From positions 9,187,445-9,251,444 of the forward strand of contig NC_058062.1 in assembly GCF_020085105.1 (NCBI RefSeq): a DNA stretch of 64,000 nt, given 5' to 3'. Numbering within the stretch: position 1 is the stretch's first letter; the number at the start of each line of letters is the position of its first letter. The stretch comes from Siniperca chuatsi. Its lineage: Eukaryota; Chordata; Actinopteri; Centrarchiformes; Sinipercidae. The position numbers were made by a program, and so were the translations under genes. Shown piece by piece: positions 38,446 to 62,659 of the stretch. The notes beneath the pieces are model-generated. The model was not told the origin of the DNA. It was given only the letters and a program-made list of their open reading frames with translations, and did no database searches.

Positions 38446-41063
38446 GATACAGTAGCTATTGGGGCCTTTTTCAGTAGTGAGCCTAGACAATATAAAACAA
38501 TAAGATACTTCATCTGGTACAAAGGTAAGTTCATAGAGATTCAAGTGTTTGCACTCAGATTTTTGTACAATAGATGGATGACCTTTCTGAAGTGAGCACA
38601 TGCTATACAGAAAAAAGGAACTTCTCTCATTTGAGGTTATGAATATGCATCACTTGCATCAATTGAGCTCACTTGCAGGAGTCACCAGAGCTTTGAAATG
38701 TGACAATCCTCCTCCTCCACTCTGCATACTCTCATCAAATATGTTTATTCTGGTCTTACTTCTTAAATGTTGGGACTTTGTCATACAAAAACTCCAAGTG
38801 ATGGATTTTCTAATAACTGATGAGCATCATGTAATCTGTAACTCCTACTCATATTTCAGCAAGCCTACCTGAGTGTGTGAAGCTGAAATTAATAATTATA
38901 AATACATAAATGTTGATAAATACATTGTGTAAACAGGTCAAATGACTATTACAAATGTATTATGTAAACCTTCATATTTCTTTCCCACATTTTTGGTCTG
39001 TTTTTAGACAAACCATGCAATGTTGCCACATGACACCATGATGATCATGAAATCATATGATATCAATGATCAGTAGAGCAACTGCCCATGAACCCTGTGC
39101 TCTCAGTACATTTCAATTGAATTATACAGTCCTAGTTTATTACTGAGCCAATGACGAAACTGATTGTCTATGAACTATTATATAAATCCCATACATTTTC
39201 ATCAAATCAGTGAGCATCCACATGCATATTACGCCAGGGTCATATGAGCCTGGGGTTTGGGTCTGCTGATGTTGGCTGACTGAGGCCTATTAAACTAAGC
39301 CTGAACACTGTCTGTGTACACATCTTAACTGGCCAGTCTTGTTTAGTTAGTCAAGAGCTCTGAACACAGCAACATAGAAAGGAAATCAAAAGCAATGGTA
39401 AAGAATGTTATTGTAGATGTCAAGATATGTTCATAACACATAACATAAAGGTGGACACAGTAACAGGGACACAAAAGCAATATCACACAAGGCAATAAGG
39501 CAATCCATAAAAACACTAAATGAAGTACACCACAAATATTGAGTATCTGCTGGTCAAATCCCATCCAATAGTAATGATAATTATTTTGTTTATTTATTTT
39601 GTTTTTCCTTCATGTTACAGCTGCACAGCATACAGTAGCATTTTATGAAAACAACAGTCAAACTAGTAAAGTAATTTAAATCAGAGCAGCAGAATATCTC
39701 TGCTTTAAGAAAATAGAGCCAGCATCTCAGGCGTTCTTTGATGGTTTCCTATAATATTTTGTATAGTGTGCCTCAGTATTTTGTACAATATTTTGCAGAG
39801 GAGCATGTATCTCTCTTTATCTCCAGTGTGAACTAAATACTGAAGTTCAGGTGCAGCTTTTCAACCAACAGCAGCACCTGAGAGTTCTGAACGCTGAAAG
39901 TCGCTTGTAGTCGTTTTGCATCTCTTTCCACCTGGGTGTCCTGCTCCTATCTAGGAGGGGTGAGGGTCCTTTACATGTTTGTGTCCAGGGGCCCATTGTC
40001 TCATAATCCGTCCATGAATGTAGGCCTCAAAAATTGGCAAATACTTGAATCATGCACTGTCTTAATAAAAACAGAACATTACAATTTATTGAAAAGGTAT
40101 TGCATTAGCTAGTATAGTTATATTATGATAGATAGATAGACAGACAGACAGATGCAGAGGGATGAATGAATCCCCCACAAATGCATACAAAAATTAGATT
40201 CACATGTGTGGCATGCCATTATATTCACATTATTGTTGCTGAGATTCCTCCCATACTTGGCTTGTGGGATTCTGCAGCTATGTCTTAATCATTAATTCAC
40301 ACCCAAACCTCATGGGCATTTCCAAGTGTGAGATTGATTTACAGAAACTGAGTCCAAAGAATTTTCACAGCAATAATCTGTGAGACTGCATATCTATACA
40401 TTTTGAATGTATTAAAAAAAACTCTCACCAGTAACACAGGCAATGTTCCTCTGACGAGTCACATCAGTATCTGTGTTTTTAAGAAGTTAATAAATACATT
40501 TAATACATTAACTCTGTTTTTTTAAACAAGACTGCAACAATTGGCGACTTCAAAATCACTTTGCTTTGTACTGTAAAAGGAAGATTTTCATGAGAGAAAA
40601 TGGAGCCCTTCTACTGCATCGGGTAATACACGCTGTTGCTCCATCTAATGAAAAGACCATTTCAGTGCATTCCATCATGGTTTCAGTGAAAGCTCAGATC
40701 CACCTGGGAATATTCTCCAGGAGAGAGATGGATGTTAGGAAGCAGAAGGTTTCTGAGGTACTGACAAGGGGGACCAAGTACGCAGTTCTCCTCAGATGAG
40801 GTTTCGGGGCACAAGCGTCTCAGGTTCCTGGAAAAGTCTACTTCATGGTTGCTTTGATGTACATGTTGATTAAGACACTCTCCACAGAATGTGGCAGCCA
40901 GTGCCTTTCTGCTATTAAAATAAAGGAAGACATAACATGATCCCATTTTTATGCTGACAGGGCAGATGATTTGTTTATATTACTAGAACAAGGGATCATA
41001 AGAGTGATGATTTTTATATTCAATAGTATTTTCTACAGATCTGCTGATCAATACAGGTTTTTC

Positions 41064-41415
41064 CAATGGTGGAAGAAGTATTCAGACTCTTTACTCAAGT
41101 AAAAGTAGCAATAGTATTAACAATAAAATATACTAAAATTATCAAAAGTAAAAATAATCATCATGCAGGAGGGCCACTTCCAGAGTGTTATGTTATTGTA
41201 TATATTATTATATTAATGGTTTATCAATCCTGGAACACCACTGTTGAGCTCATTTGAACTATTTTTTATACTGTTTGGTGGTTTAAATAACAGAAATAAA
41301 TGTAGTGAAGTAAATGTATAAAGTAGCATGAAATGGAAATACTCAAGTAAAGTACTACTATAGTACTGTGCAGTACTTGAGTAGCTTTAATGTACTTAGT
41401 TGCTATCCACCACTG
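41064..41415. mobile_element. hAT-type nonautonomous MITE
   Basis: The left end reads CAATGGTGGAAGAAGTATTC and the right end, reverse-complemented, CAGTGGTGGATAGCAACTAA. Inside are repeated ACTCAAGTAAAAGTA and AAGTACT motifs. This matches a very abundant percomorph MITE family with CAGTGGTGGAAAGTAACTAA termini. The target-site duplication is no longer clear. Confidence 0.8.
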
Positions 41416-42856
41416 TTTTTTCAGTAAATGATGGTTAATCTTGTATTGCCCAGGAGCATATCCTTGTTCAGCAACTTTACATTTGTTTGCCACAGTTTCA
41501 ATTGGGGGTCTATAAAAATTCACTGAAGTGATACTGTTCCTTGACATATATATTCAGCAGAAGTGAACATACATTCATTATAACTAACAAGATTCTTGCT
41601 ACAGGAAATATAGTAAGTGTCTAAAGTGCGGTTTTGAATTTTATTTAACACCTCCTCCACAGCAAAACACCATCAGCAGCTCTCCTCCCATACAATAAGT
41701 AAGTAGCAAGAAACATCCTGTTTCCTTTTTTAAAACAAAACGCTACATCACGACTGAATTTAGTCAGTTCAGATGTGAGGGTAAATCAAAATATACAGCA
41801 GGCACACAGCAGACAGGTCTCACAACTGGTCTGTATTTCACAGTATGAAAGGCTAGAGCTTCCTCTCAGCAAAAGTCTCCTCTCCATCTTGCACCTATGG
41901 GTCTCGTCCCTGCCAGCATGACTGATAGCCACACTGCAAATTGAGCTGATTCAGAGACATGCTCCTAAATTAGGCAAAAGATAGTATTTCCACCACAGGA
42001 ATGAGTTTATCGGACTTCATCAACTCTTTTACATGTACTCAGCTATGTAAGAACCGTTCAGTGGCCTACCGGGAGGCTCTGATTGATATACCATGAAGTT
42101 GTAGTAATTAACAGTGAAGTTTCCCCTGGGATAGAGGAGGGTTGAAGCTGGGGCAAAGGCAGCAGTTAGGAAGCGCCGCAGGACCTGTAGGAGCACTCAA
42201 GGCCCCATGAAGCCCCATCAATCAAACACAGATAAAAGGGTTGAGTGCAAGGGTAATGTTTAACCAAAAGGACATCGTCAGATGTCATAAATGGTTTCCT
42301 ATTTCTTCAGCCATGCAGAGAAGTATAGGGAAGACCATCATTTCTGGGTTAAGACCACAGAGAGGCTTTTGCTTGCCAATGTGTGACATGGTTTACCACA
42401 CCAAAGAAATATTCAAAAGAGGCCAAATACTGTTAAAAAGCATGTGACTTTTTTAAGGATGCTTTTATGGGTCTAATGATTTTGCTACAACAAGAAATGT
42501 CCGTTCTGTCAGAATATATGGCATTTTAGAGCTTTGCATGTCTACGGGAAAGACATTTTAATGTCACAATAAAATAGGACATTAACTTAAAGGATTTGTT
42601 TGCAACTAGCACTAATCACACAATCAATAGCTGGATAGAGTTAAAATACAATGCATGCTGTTTTATATTCCATGATAGACCACATACTGTGCATTACTGG
42701 CAAAAGGCGACCTACTGTACTCCTGCAAAATACCACAGCAGAAGAAGGCTGTTAAAGAAATCAAAGAGGGCAGAAAAGCTTTCACTGTGTGGTCATGTTG
42801 AGCAGATTTATACTCTCTTGTTTTTGTGATAAGACCAGTAGGATCCTGCAGACAGC

Positions 42857-42890
42857 CCTCCCTCCCTCCCTCCCTTCCTCCCTGCCTGCC
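42857..42890. repeat. (CCCT)n low-complexity run
   Basis: Imperfect CCCT/CCTG tetranucleotides on the + strand. Confidence 0.85.
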
Positions 42891-45566
42891 TGACTCAACG
42901 GTTGTTCCCTCTGAGAGCCGCAGGTGTGAGCCGAGACAAGGAAACTGTTATCAGAGCAGACTGGGAAAGGTCAGGGGGCTGGAGATTTTAGTGCAGGATC
43001 AATCAATAAACCAAACAGCTGGAAGGCTGAGTTTTTGTCTTTTAATGATTTACTAAAACAGCCCTCAAATTGGTATTTACTCTCATTTATACTTTGAAAC
43101 TGCTATATAGTATTAAAAAAACAAATATCAGTTTACTTACTGTACTTGGTAGATTTAAAAAGTAGATTTTGCAGAGTTGTCTCTCTCAGCTGTTTCTCAA
43201 GTGTGTCTCTGCTGAATAGGTGGAGACCAAACTCTCTGAACCCAACTCTCAACTCAACTGATGCATCACTAATCTTCTATAATGCAGAACAAACAGAACA
43301 AAACCATATATGTGGTCTATACAAATATAAGGAAAACACAGACATACAGTAGACACTTGCATGCATGGTATTCCCCAACCTGTGTTTATATACCAGTGGT
43401 TCTGTTAAAACCTGTGGGCATGAGATCCCAGATGTGGAAAAAGACAAACCTGTTTCTCCATAAGCATGTCTCTGTTGTACAGGTGTGTGAACTGGTTTAC
43501 ATGGAGTAATCCCCCTGCTTCCCCCTCCCAGTGAGAACCCAGCCACCTGTGCAGCACACACCACACCTCTGCAGCAAACAAGAAAGGAGACTCATGAATC
43601 ATTAATTGCCATCATTAATTAATTAATAATTAATCCCATCAAACACTGATGATGCAGATGATTACCAGGTTCTGCCACTCATTGGCTTGGTAAGAAAAAT
43701 ATTACTGCAGTTAAAGATGCTACTGGATGGGTTTCCTGGAAGACATTATGGAGGCTGATATGCAGTATTTGTATTTGAAGCAGCCTACTGAAAGCTGATC
43801 TTTGTGTTTATGTTTTGGTATATTTAAACTTGCATTATTTAATCATTCTGCTTTTTTCGGACATATGGTCCATGGAAGAAAATGATAAAGATAAAAGATG
43901 AAAATGATATAGAAAAAACAACATTAAGTACGCAGCAATTGAAAAGGCCTCTGAAAGACCATTTAGACTATTATATGACAATAAGACTCACCTTGTAATG
44001 GAATGAGGATTGCTAGCTAAAATCTGTTATAAATATGATGATGTCATGTAAGCAATACAAATTTAAACACAGTATGAAACAAGAGGTTATCTCAGTAGCT
44101 CAAAAGCTATGACACATTGTCCCTAATAGTTTGCTGTGTTTATTTACAACAAGGAACATCGGTGATGTCCTTTTTTAAATCATGACTCTCATATAAAGGA
44201 GATGCAACAGCAAAGTCTCACACAGTTTTGATTGTAATACAGTACCTACTGCTGAAACGCTACCACTGTACTACTTGATTTGTTTATATGCCGTATGCGA
44301 CAGTTTAGCTGTTTGAGGATATTCATGCCACACTGATGAAGGTAACTATTAGTTTGGAAACAGTAAAAGGTTTGTCACTCTTGTAAAATGTGTTACCACA
44401 GAAGAAATCATCAAGGAAAAAGTAAACAAGTAAAACTTTAAGAAAATAAATACAATTTTGACATTTCCTTTAAATGCCAATTTACTCAGGGAAAGCATTT
44501 TGACTTTTGCACTGATGGAACTGGCATGCAAACCTAAGATGTCATAAACATGGCAGGAATAGTGATATTATTTTGGTCGATCCATTCCAGTCATGTGTTT
44601 GCTGTAATATTTTCATACAGCCAGATATAAACCAAAGATAGCAATGACAGTCTGTCTCGGTACTGAAACTTTATACAGTACATGAATATATATTTACAGA
44701 TTCATGAAAAGTACATGAAACAAATTGAAACATTTCACTGTTTAAATTTTAATTTATATGTATCAAAATAATCATAACTTTAAAAAAAACAAATATTAGG
44801 AGTTTCTTCCTTTCTAAACACTGCATGACGAAAGGATTTTATACCCAGCAAATCAACCGTTATTCTTCATAGGATTCTCATGGTGTAGTAAGATATTTTC
44901 AGTCTGCCTGCATTCTGCTCGTCCATCTGCACACACAGATGAGTCTCTGGCGTCCCTGCTCAGCGTCACTATCACTGTGGTGACTGCTGGAGTTGAAAGT
45001 GATCCAGAATGCAAAGCTACAGCCAAGCTGTGGCTGCTAAGATTATCAGTGGCAGCAACAATGAAAGCTGCCCGGCCCAGACCTCAGCATCACTGCTGAC
45101 AAGCAGTGGAAACACTGTCAAAGCAAACAATGGCCTTCACTGGTCCACTAGCCGTGACAAAGTCAACAACCCATGCCAGGACTGTTCTACTGAACATGCT
45201 CAGCAGATTTCTGTCTGGATCATATCCTGGCTCAATAAGTCAGTCCAGGTTTTTATGTAAAGTATTACTGCACAACTGTTTCATTGTTAATACAACTGCT
45301 CTGATCCTGCAGTAGCAAACTTTTTTGTGAATAAGCAATAACTCTACTTTTAAAAAACATACATTTTCTCTTATGATTTAGGAATTTTACTCTGAAAGGT
45401 TTTGCCGTTTTGCCAAAACAAAAGCAAGCGATAAGAGAGGATGACATCCAATAACTAGCCATGTAAATATTTGAAGTGGGACTTTTTATGGCACTTTTTT
45501 ATGTTGCTGTAGTATATCAACTTACCCTCGATCCAATGGTGTGTGCCCTTCACCTATTTCTGCAAT

Positions 45567-45615
<49 letters not shown>
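45567..45615. repeat. (CA)n microsatellite
   Basis: About 49 bases of uninterrupted CA dinucleotides. Confidence 0.97.
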
Positions 45616-45617
<2 letters not shown>

Positions 45618-47008
45618 GCTGCCACTTCACGAACATGCTGCACTTTTTGGCACCTCTCCAAAGATCTGACTGACCGAAGGCAAGAGGCCTCTGTGGGGGG
45701 AGAAGTTTTTTTTTGAAGTATTATTGCTATCTATTTTACTATCTTTTCATCTTTCAAATGTATGAATAAAAGACTTATAATACTTTATTAGCAAAACATA
45801 ATACACAAAATTTGCATAATATTTGGAGTATTAAAAGTGGAAATGAAAAAGTGTTTTTTGTTCGTTCTGAAACTCTTAGAGGTTTGAGGAGCTGTAACCT
45901 ATTTCAAATGTCCGGCACATTTGAAATGTAATAAAACCAATTTGATTAAAATACACTTTCAATTAAGAGTGGAGTGAACAACAACTCTCTGGCACTAAGA
46001 AGGCTTGCTATAGTCTGTGCCTTTTTTGTAATCATAGTTTTTTTGTTTTGATTGTATAAAATATTGAGTATTGAGTATTTGGCATTGATTAACATGCAAT
46101 GTACTGTAATATAGAGGCATATAATGTAATTTAATGTAATCATCAATGCAAAACTTGCAGCTAAACACGTTAATGAACACAAAGCACAATTAATTAAAAT
46201 AATTGCAAAATATGAAATGATACATTTTCCTATTTTAATCTTAACCAAGGTTTATCAATTTATTTCCTCAACAATATCTATTCATTCACCCTATATGCAT
46301 TTACCCATCTATTGATCTATGCAGCTATTCGTATATTAGTCAATGGATGCATTTGTGAGCTTTAGGATCAGCACACTGCTTCCATACAACAGCACAGCAA
46401 ACTTGTAGCCTACTTTCCTGATAAAGTTATATTATGTGGCATGGCACCATGTCACACACTGTTAGTCTTCCAGATTGGACCCACAGTGCCTGGGGCCAAA
46501 CTGGCGCCATCCATTTCCTGGGCACAGGCAGGAATGAGCATACCAGCTCTATTTATAACCTCTTATTAGAGTGGACTGTTTTCAAAAGAGGCTGAAAAGA
46601 TAAGACAGCAGCGGGAAAAGGCCACTCTTTGGGAGGTGTTACCTATCAGCAAATGGGGCTGTTAAGTGTAGTAGCAACAAAACTTTGGACTGCAAAGTCA
46701 TGTTTGAGAATTTTGTGGAAAAAACTAAAAGTGGACATTTCTCCTCACCCTAAACAGGAAACACTAAATCGCAACATTACCAGCAGTTAAACACTGATCC
46801 ATCGTCCGTGAGCCCGGAAAGGTGCACGGTCCCTTTAAGAGATACAAAACAATCATTTACTTCCTGTATGTTAGCACTAGCATTAATCTGCTGTAAGACT
46901 CAAGTAAATTAGGAAGTAAATGTTATAAAATAATAAATAAATAAAAATATATAAAAGTGTTATTTAAAAGACAGTGTCGATGTCGTAAAGGCATTTTTTC
47001 ATTTTTAG

Positions 47009-48447
47009 CCCGAAGTGTTTCGCGGTAACGTTATGGCACTTAGAAAAAGAAAGACGCTAGCATTGACAGTAGCAGCAGCACCTGAAAAAGTAAATAAACG
47101 TAAAAACAGGACGGATTTTAAACTAAACGGTTCACCTGCCAAGCTGAAGGAGCCCATTCAGTGTGAAAATGTTCAAAGTGCTGAAACGGAGCGAAGCCAT
47201 TATTTCACCAATAATGACCTGCAGCACAGACTGGGAGAGGAGTTTTTCAACCAATCTTGCATCAGTTTGGCCAAAGCATTCCTCGGCAAAGTAATGCTAC
47301 CATCTCACCTTAATTTTACATCTATTTATTTTGCCAGGATGATATCTTACAGCTCAGACGTTTTGAAAAGTCCATGTGGACTCAAATGATAAGGAGTATT
47401 CACGAGGGCTGCTGGTAAACTGATACAGAATGACATCTTTTGACCAGTCTGTCAACACTTTAAAGTGGTCATTATCAAAATTGTTGCCAATTAATCTTCT
47501 GTTGATTGACTACTGAATTAATTGACTAATCATAATAAAACATAATCAGCACTGATCTTTGTCCCTGCAGGTGTTGGTCCGCAGGTGTGCAGATGGTACT
47601 GAGCTGCGGGGGAGAATAGTGGAAACTGAAGCCTATCTTGGAGGGGAGGATAAAGCCTCACACTCAGCAGGAGGCAAACGTACTGAGAGAAACACAGCCA
47701 TGTTCATGAAGCCTGGCACAATCTATGTGTATCCAATCTATGGCATCTACCTCTGTATGAATGTGTCTAGTGAAGGTAAACCCATGAAAGGTGTTCATTT
47801 TGCCTACTGATGCATGCAGATAAAATGTTATAAAGCCTTTTTTGGTTTAATGTGCCCTCCTCCAAGTGTTACCATCATTAATACAACATTAAACCTGTAC
47901 ATTGGTGTTTTCTATTTCCAGTGGGTACAGGGCAAAAGGAAGGAGACAGACTGGAGCCTTGCAGACTGATGCATATTGTGTGCTGTTTTTCACAGGGGAG
48001 GGTGCTGCCCTGCTGCTGCGCTCCCTTGAGCCCCTGCAGGGTCAGCCCACCATGAGGCAGCTAAGGGCAGCCAGACGCAAAGAGGGAGCACGACAACTGA
48101 AGGACAAAGAGCTCTGCAACGGGCCTTCGAAGCTGTGCCAGGCTCTAGATATACCCCGCTGTTTTGACCGTCGAGACTTAGCCTCAGACCCAGAGGTGTG
48201 GCTGGAGAGGGACCCCAACACAAATCCAGCAGAACCCAACGATATAGTATCAGCACCACGCATTGGAATTGAGTCCCATGGGGAATGGGCCAAGAAGCCG
48301 TGGCGGTTTTATCTTCGTGGGCACCCCTGTGTTAGCGTAGTGAATAAAGAGGCCGAAAGACAGTCAATGTCTGCAAATGTAATGAATGATTTAGGTCCCT
48401 CAGATGTGCAGTCTGACACAGGACAGCACAATGTCAAAAGGACTTAA
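47009..48447 (+). CDS. mpg: DNA-3-methyladenine (alkyladenine) glycosylase
   Basis: Nuclear base-excision-repair enzyme that flips out and excises 3-methyladenine, hypoxanthine and ethenoadenine. Exons are 47009-47290 (first internal ATG 47033), 47571-47775 and 47996-48447, all GT-AG and phase-consistent: 304 aa from 47033, 317 aa with the candidate upstream exon (human 298). The N-terminus is Lys/Arg-rich and poorly conserved, as in the family. The catalytic core is intact: [12 protein letters not shown] with the general-base Glu and the stacking Tyr, SHSAGG with the His, [19 protein letters not shown] with the DNA-intercalating Tyr and the Asn, and LLRSLEPL with the catalytic Arg. GPSKLCQAL and a [15 protein letters not shown]-terminus follow. 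AATAAA at 48872-48877 ends the transcript. It is convergent with nprl3, whose stop is 925 bases further on. Confidence 0.95.
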
Positions 48448-49371
48448 CAGGAATATTCCATAAACTACTCTGCCATCTGTTCCCTTCGTGGACTTTTAGA
48501 CAGTATAAAAATGTTTGTTTGGTTTGCTGAGATAGACTACTTCTTGAAATTAATACTTTTTGAAATAATTAGATCATTTTTTTTTATAGTTTTATAGTTC
48601 TTAGGAAGTCAAGATGGTAGAATAACCTCCATGATTGGTTGAAAGTCTAAATTCTAATTTCCATAAATTATACAAAATGTTTCTCATCCATTTTGTAAGC
48701 TGCTATTTATTTCGACACAGTGTATTATGGTATCGAGGCAAAGTTGTACTGGAAAGTAATAGATTAGAACTTCAGCTAGAGAAAGACTCAATTTATCAGT
48801 GCCTATAAAAAAATCTGTTCTGAAACTCACGCATGAGTGTCTTTTGTTTAGGTCTTCCATCTGTATTTTTTAATAAACATTCATACTGATTTCACAGATG
48901 TTTGGAACACTCTGCTTCCCTCAAAGCAAAAACAGCCTGTCTGATGTTTAGAGTCTTCCCTTTCTTGTCATCTTTCTCGCCCCACCTCTGGGATTCCTGA
49001 GGAGAGGTAGCTGGAGGTCTGGAATGATCATTACTCAGTGTGCCCCTCTGTGGTCAGTACAGATGATTTAACACATCTGGGACAGAGGAAGATGAAGTTA
49101 AACACCCATCTTTCCAATATTCAGAGTAAACACTTGAGGCATTTCTGGTATGTACAAAATAATTTAATATTGTAAACAAACATTGGCTCATAAAGGAAAA
49201 AACACTTTCTACATTTTGTAAATCTGCACACATTAATGCAATCATTGTGTCAGTTCAATTTAAAACAACGTTGTTGAGCAATAGCACTTAACTGTGAGCA
49301 CAGCAGGCTATTAACTGCTCTCAAACTGACATATTTTTCAGTTGGTGAGAGCTGATACTGTCTCTGTGCCA
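48448..49371. other. Convergent 3' UTRs of mpg and nprl3
   Basis: mpg 3' UTR on + up to about 48.9 kb (AATAAA 48872-48877). nprl3 3' UTR on - from 49371, with a variant ATTAAA signal at 49168-49163. No coding sequence is seen. Confidence 0.6.
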
Positions 49372-61877
<12,506 letters not shown>

Positions 61878-61922
61878 GGATTTTCTGTCATCTGGTAACC
61901 CGGCTAATGGGTTGAACATCAT

Positions 61923-62110
61923 GTTAGCATTCTAGCTAACTTTACGTTAGCTGCGACACAATGACGTCTGTCGCGAGCTTTACCTACGACCAAACGATCA
62001 ACGTTAGCTTGTTGCAGGCGAAGCTCGTATTAATGTCTGCCATATACAAACACCGATCGTGGATAAATTACTGTCTAACTGGTTTTAACATGGAGGCCTG
62101 GCCATTAAGT
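61923..62110 (-). promoter_or_regulatory. Probable nprl3 promoter
   Basis: Directly upstream of nprl3 exon 1, CpG-bearing sequence contains a CRE-like TGACGTC at 61962-61968 next to CTGTCGCGAG. There is no TATA box near the expected start. The promoter role follows from position. Confidence 0.5.
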
Positions 62111-62246
62111 TCTCCCTACAGTACATCTATGCACTGTTGCGATTGTTTTGTGTCACCTTGAAAAACGTTCGGGTGGAACAGACGGCTAAAAGAGTCCACC
62201 TGCTTCAACAATAGTCTGTGTTTTCCTCAATGCCAGTTATCATTTA

Positions 62247-62255
<9 letters not shown>

Positions 62256-62325
<70 letters not shown>

Positions 62326-62326
62326 G
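62256..62326. repeat. (TATC)n microsatellite
   Basis: About 17 perfect ATCT/TATC tetranucleotides upstream of nprl3. Confidence 0.97.
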
Positions 62327-62659
62327 ATGAACTTAGTAAGTTAGTGTTTAATGATGGATTATGAAGGTATACAACCAACATAAAAAATCGTCCTGTAGGC
62401 AATACAAATACAGCAAAATATATAGTATAGTAATGCAGTAATATGATTTTAAGATATGATTAAATCTGACAACAAATTCCAAATTATTATTGTTATACAT
62501 ATTCTACCACACCATCAGTGTATTTGGTAGTTGCATTGAAATAGTTCTACAATTCAAATATGCTCTTTATGTTTAGATTTAAAAATCCTCAAGATGGCGC
62601 ATTTGGCTGATTGTGGGAGCTTTGAGGCTGCATGCTTCAGGTAGGCTATGATTTAGTCA

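Larger units (their letters stand above)
37425..47008 (+). other. Probable mpg intron 1 / intergenic stretch
   Basis: About 9.6 kb with no recognised coding sequence. It contains a retroelement-tail fragment (38330-38445), a TAGA/CAGA run near 40130-40150, a hAT-type MITE (41064-41415), a CCCT-rich run (42857-42890) and a (CA)n tract (45567-45615). The ORFs present are short and unrecognised. Confidence 0.5.

Noticed and set aside
44930..45260. Possible decayed coding sequence or LINE remnant
   Set aside because: The translation shows no family motif; the GC-richer patch is unexplained but not supportable as a gene.
47922..47995. Alternative acceptor for mpg exon 3 (TATTTCCAG at 47921)
   Set aside because: It would add 74 bases and shift the frame; the acceptor at 47995 keeps the conserved frame.
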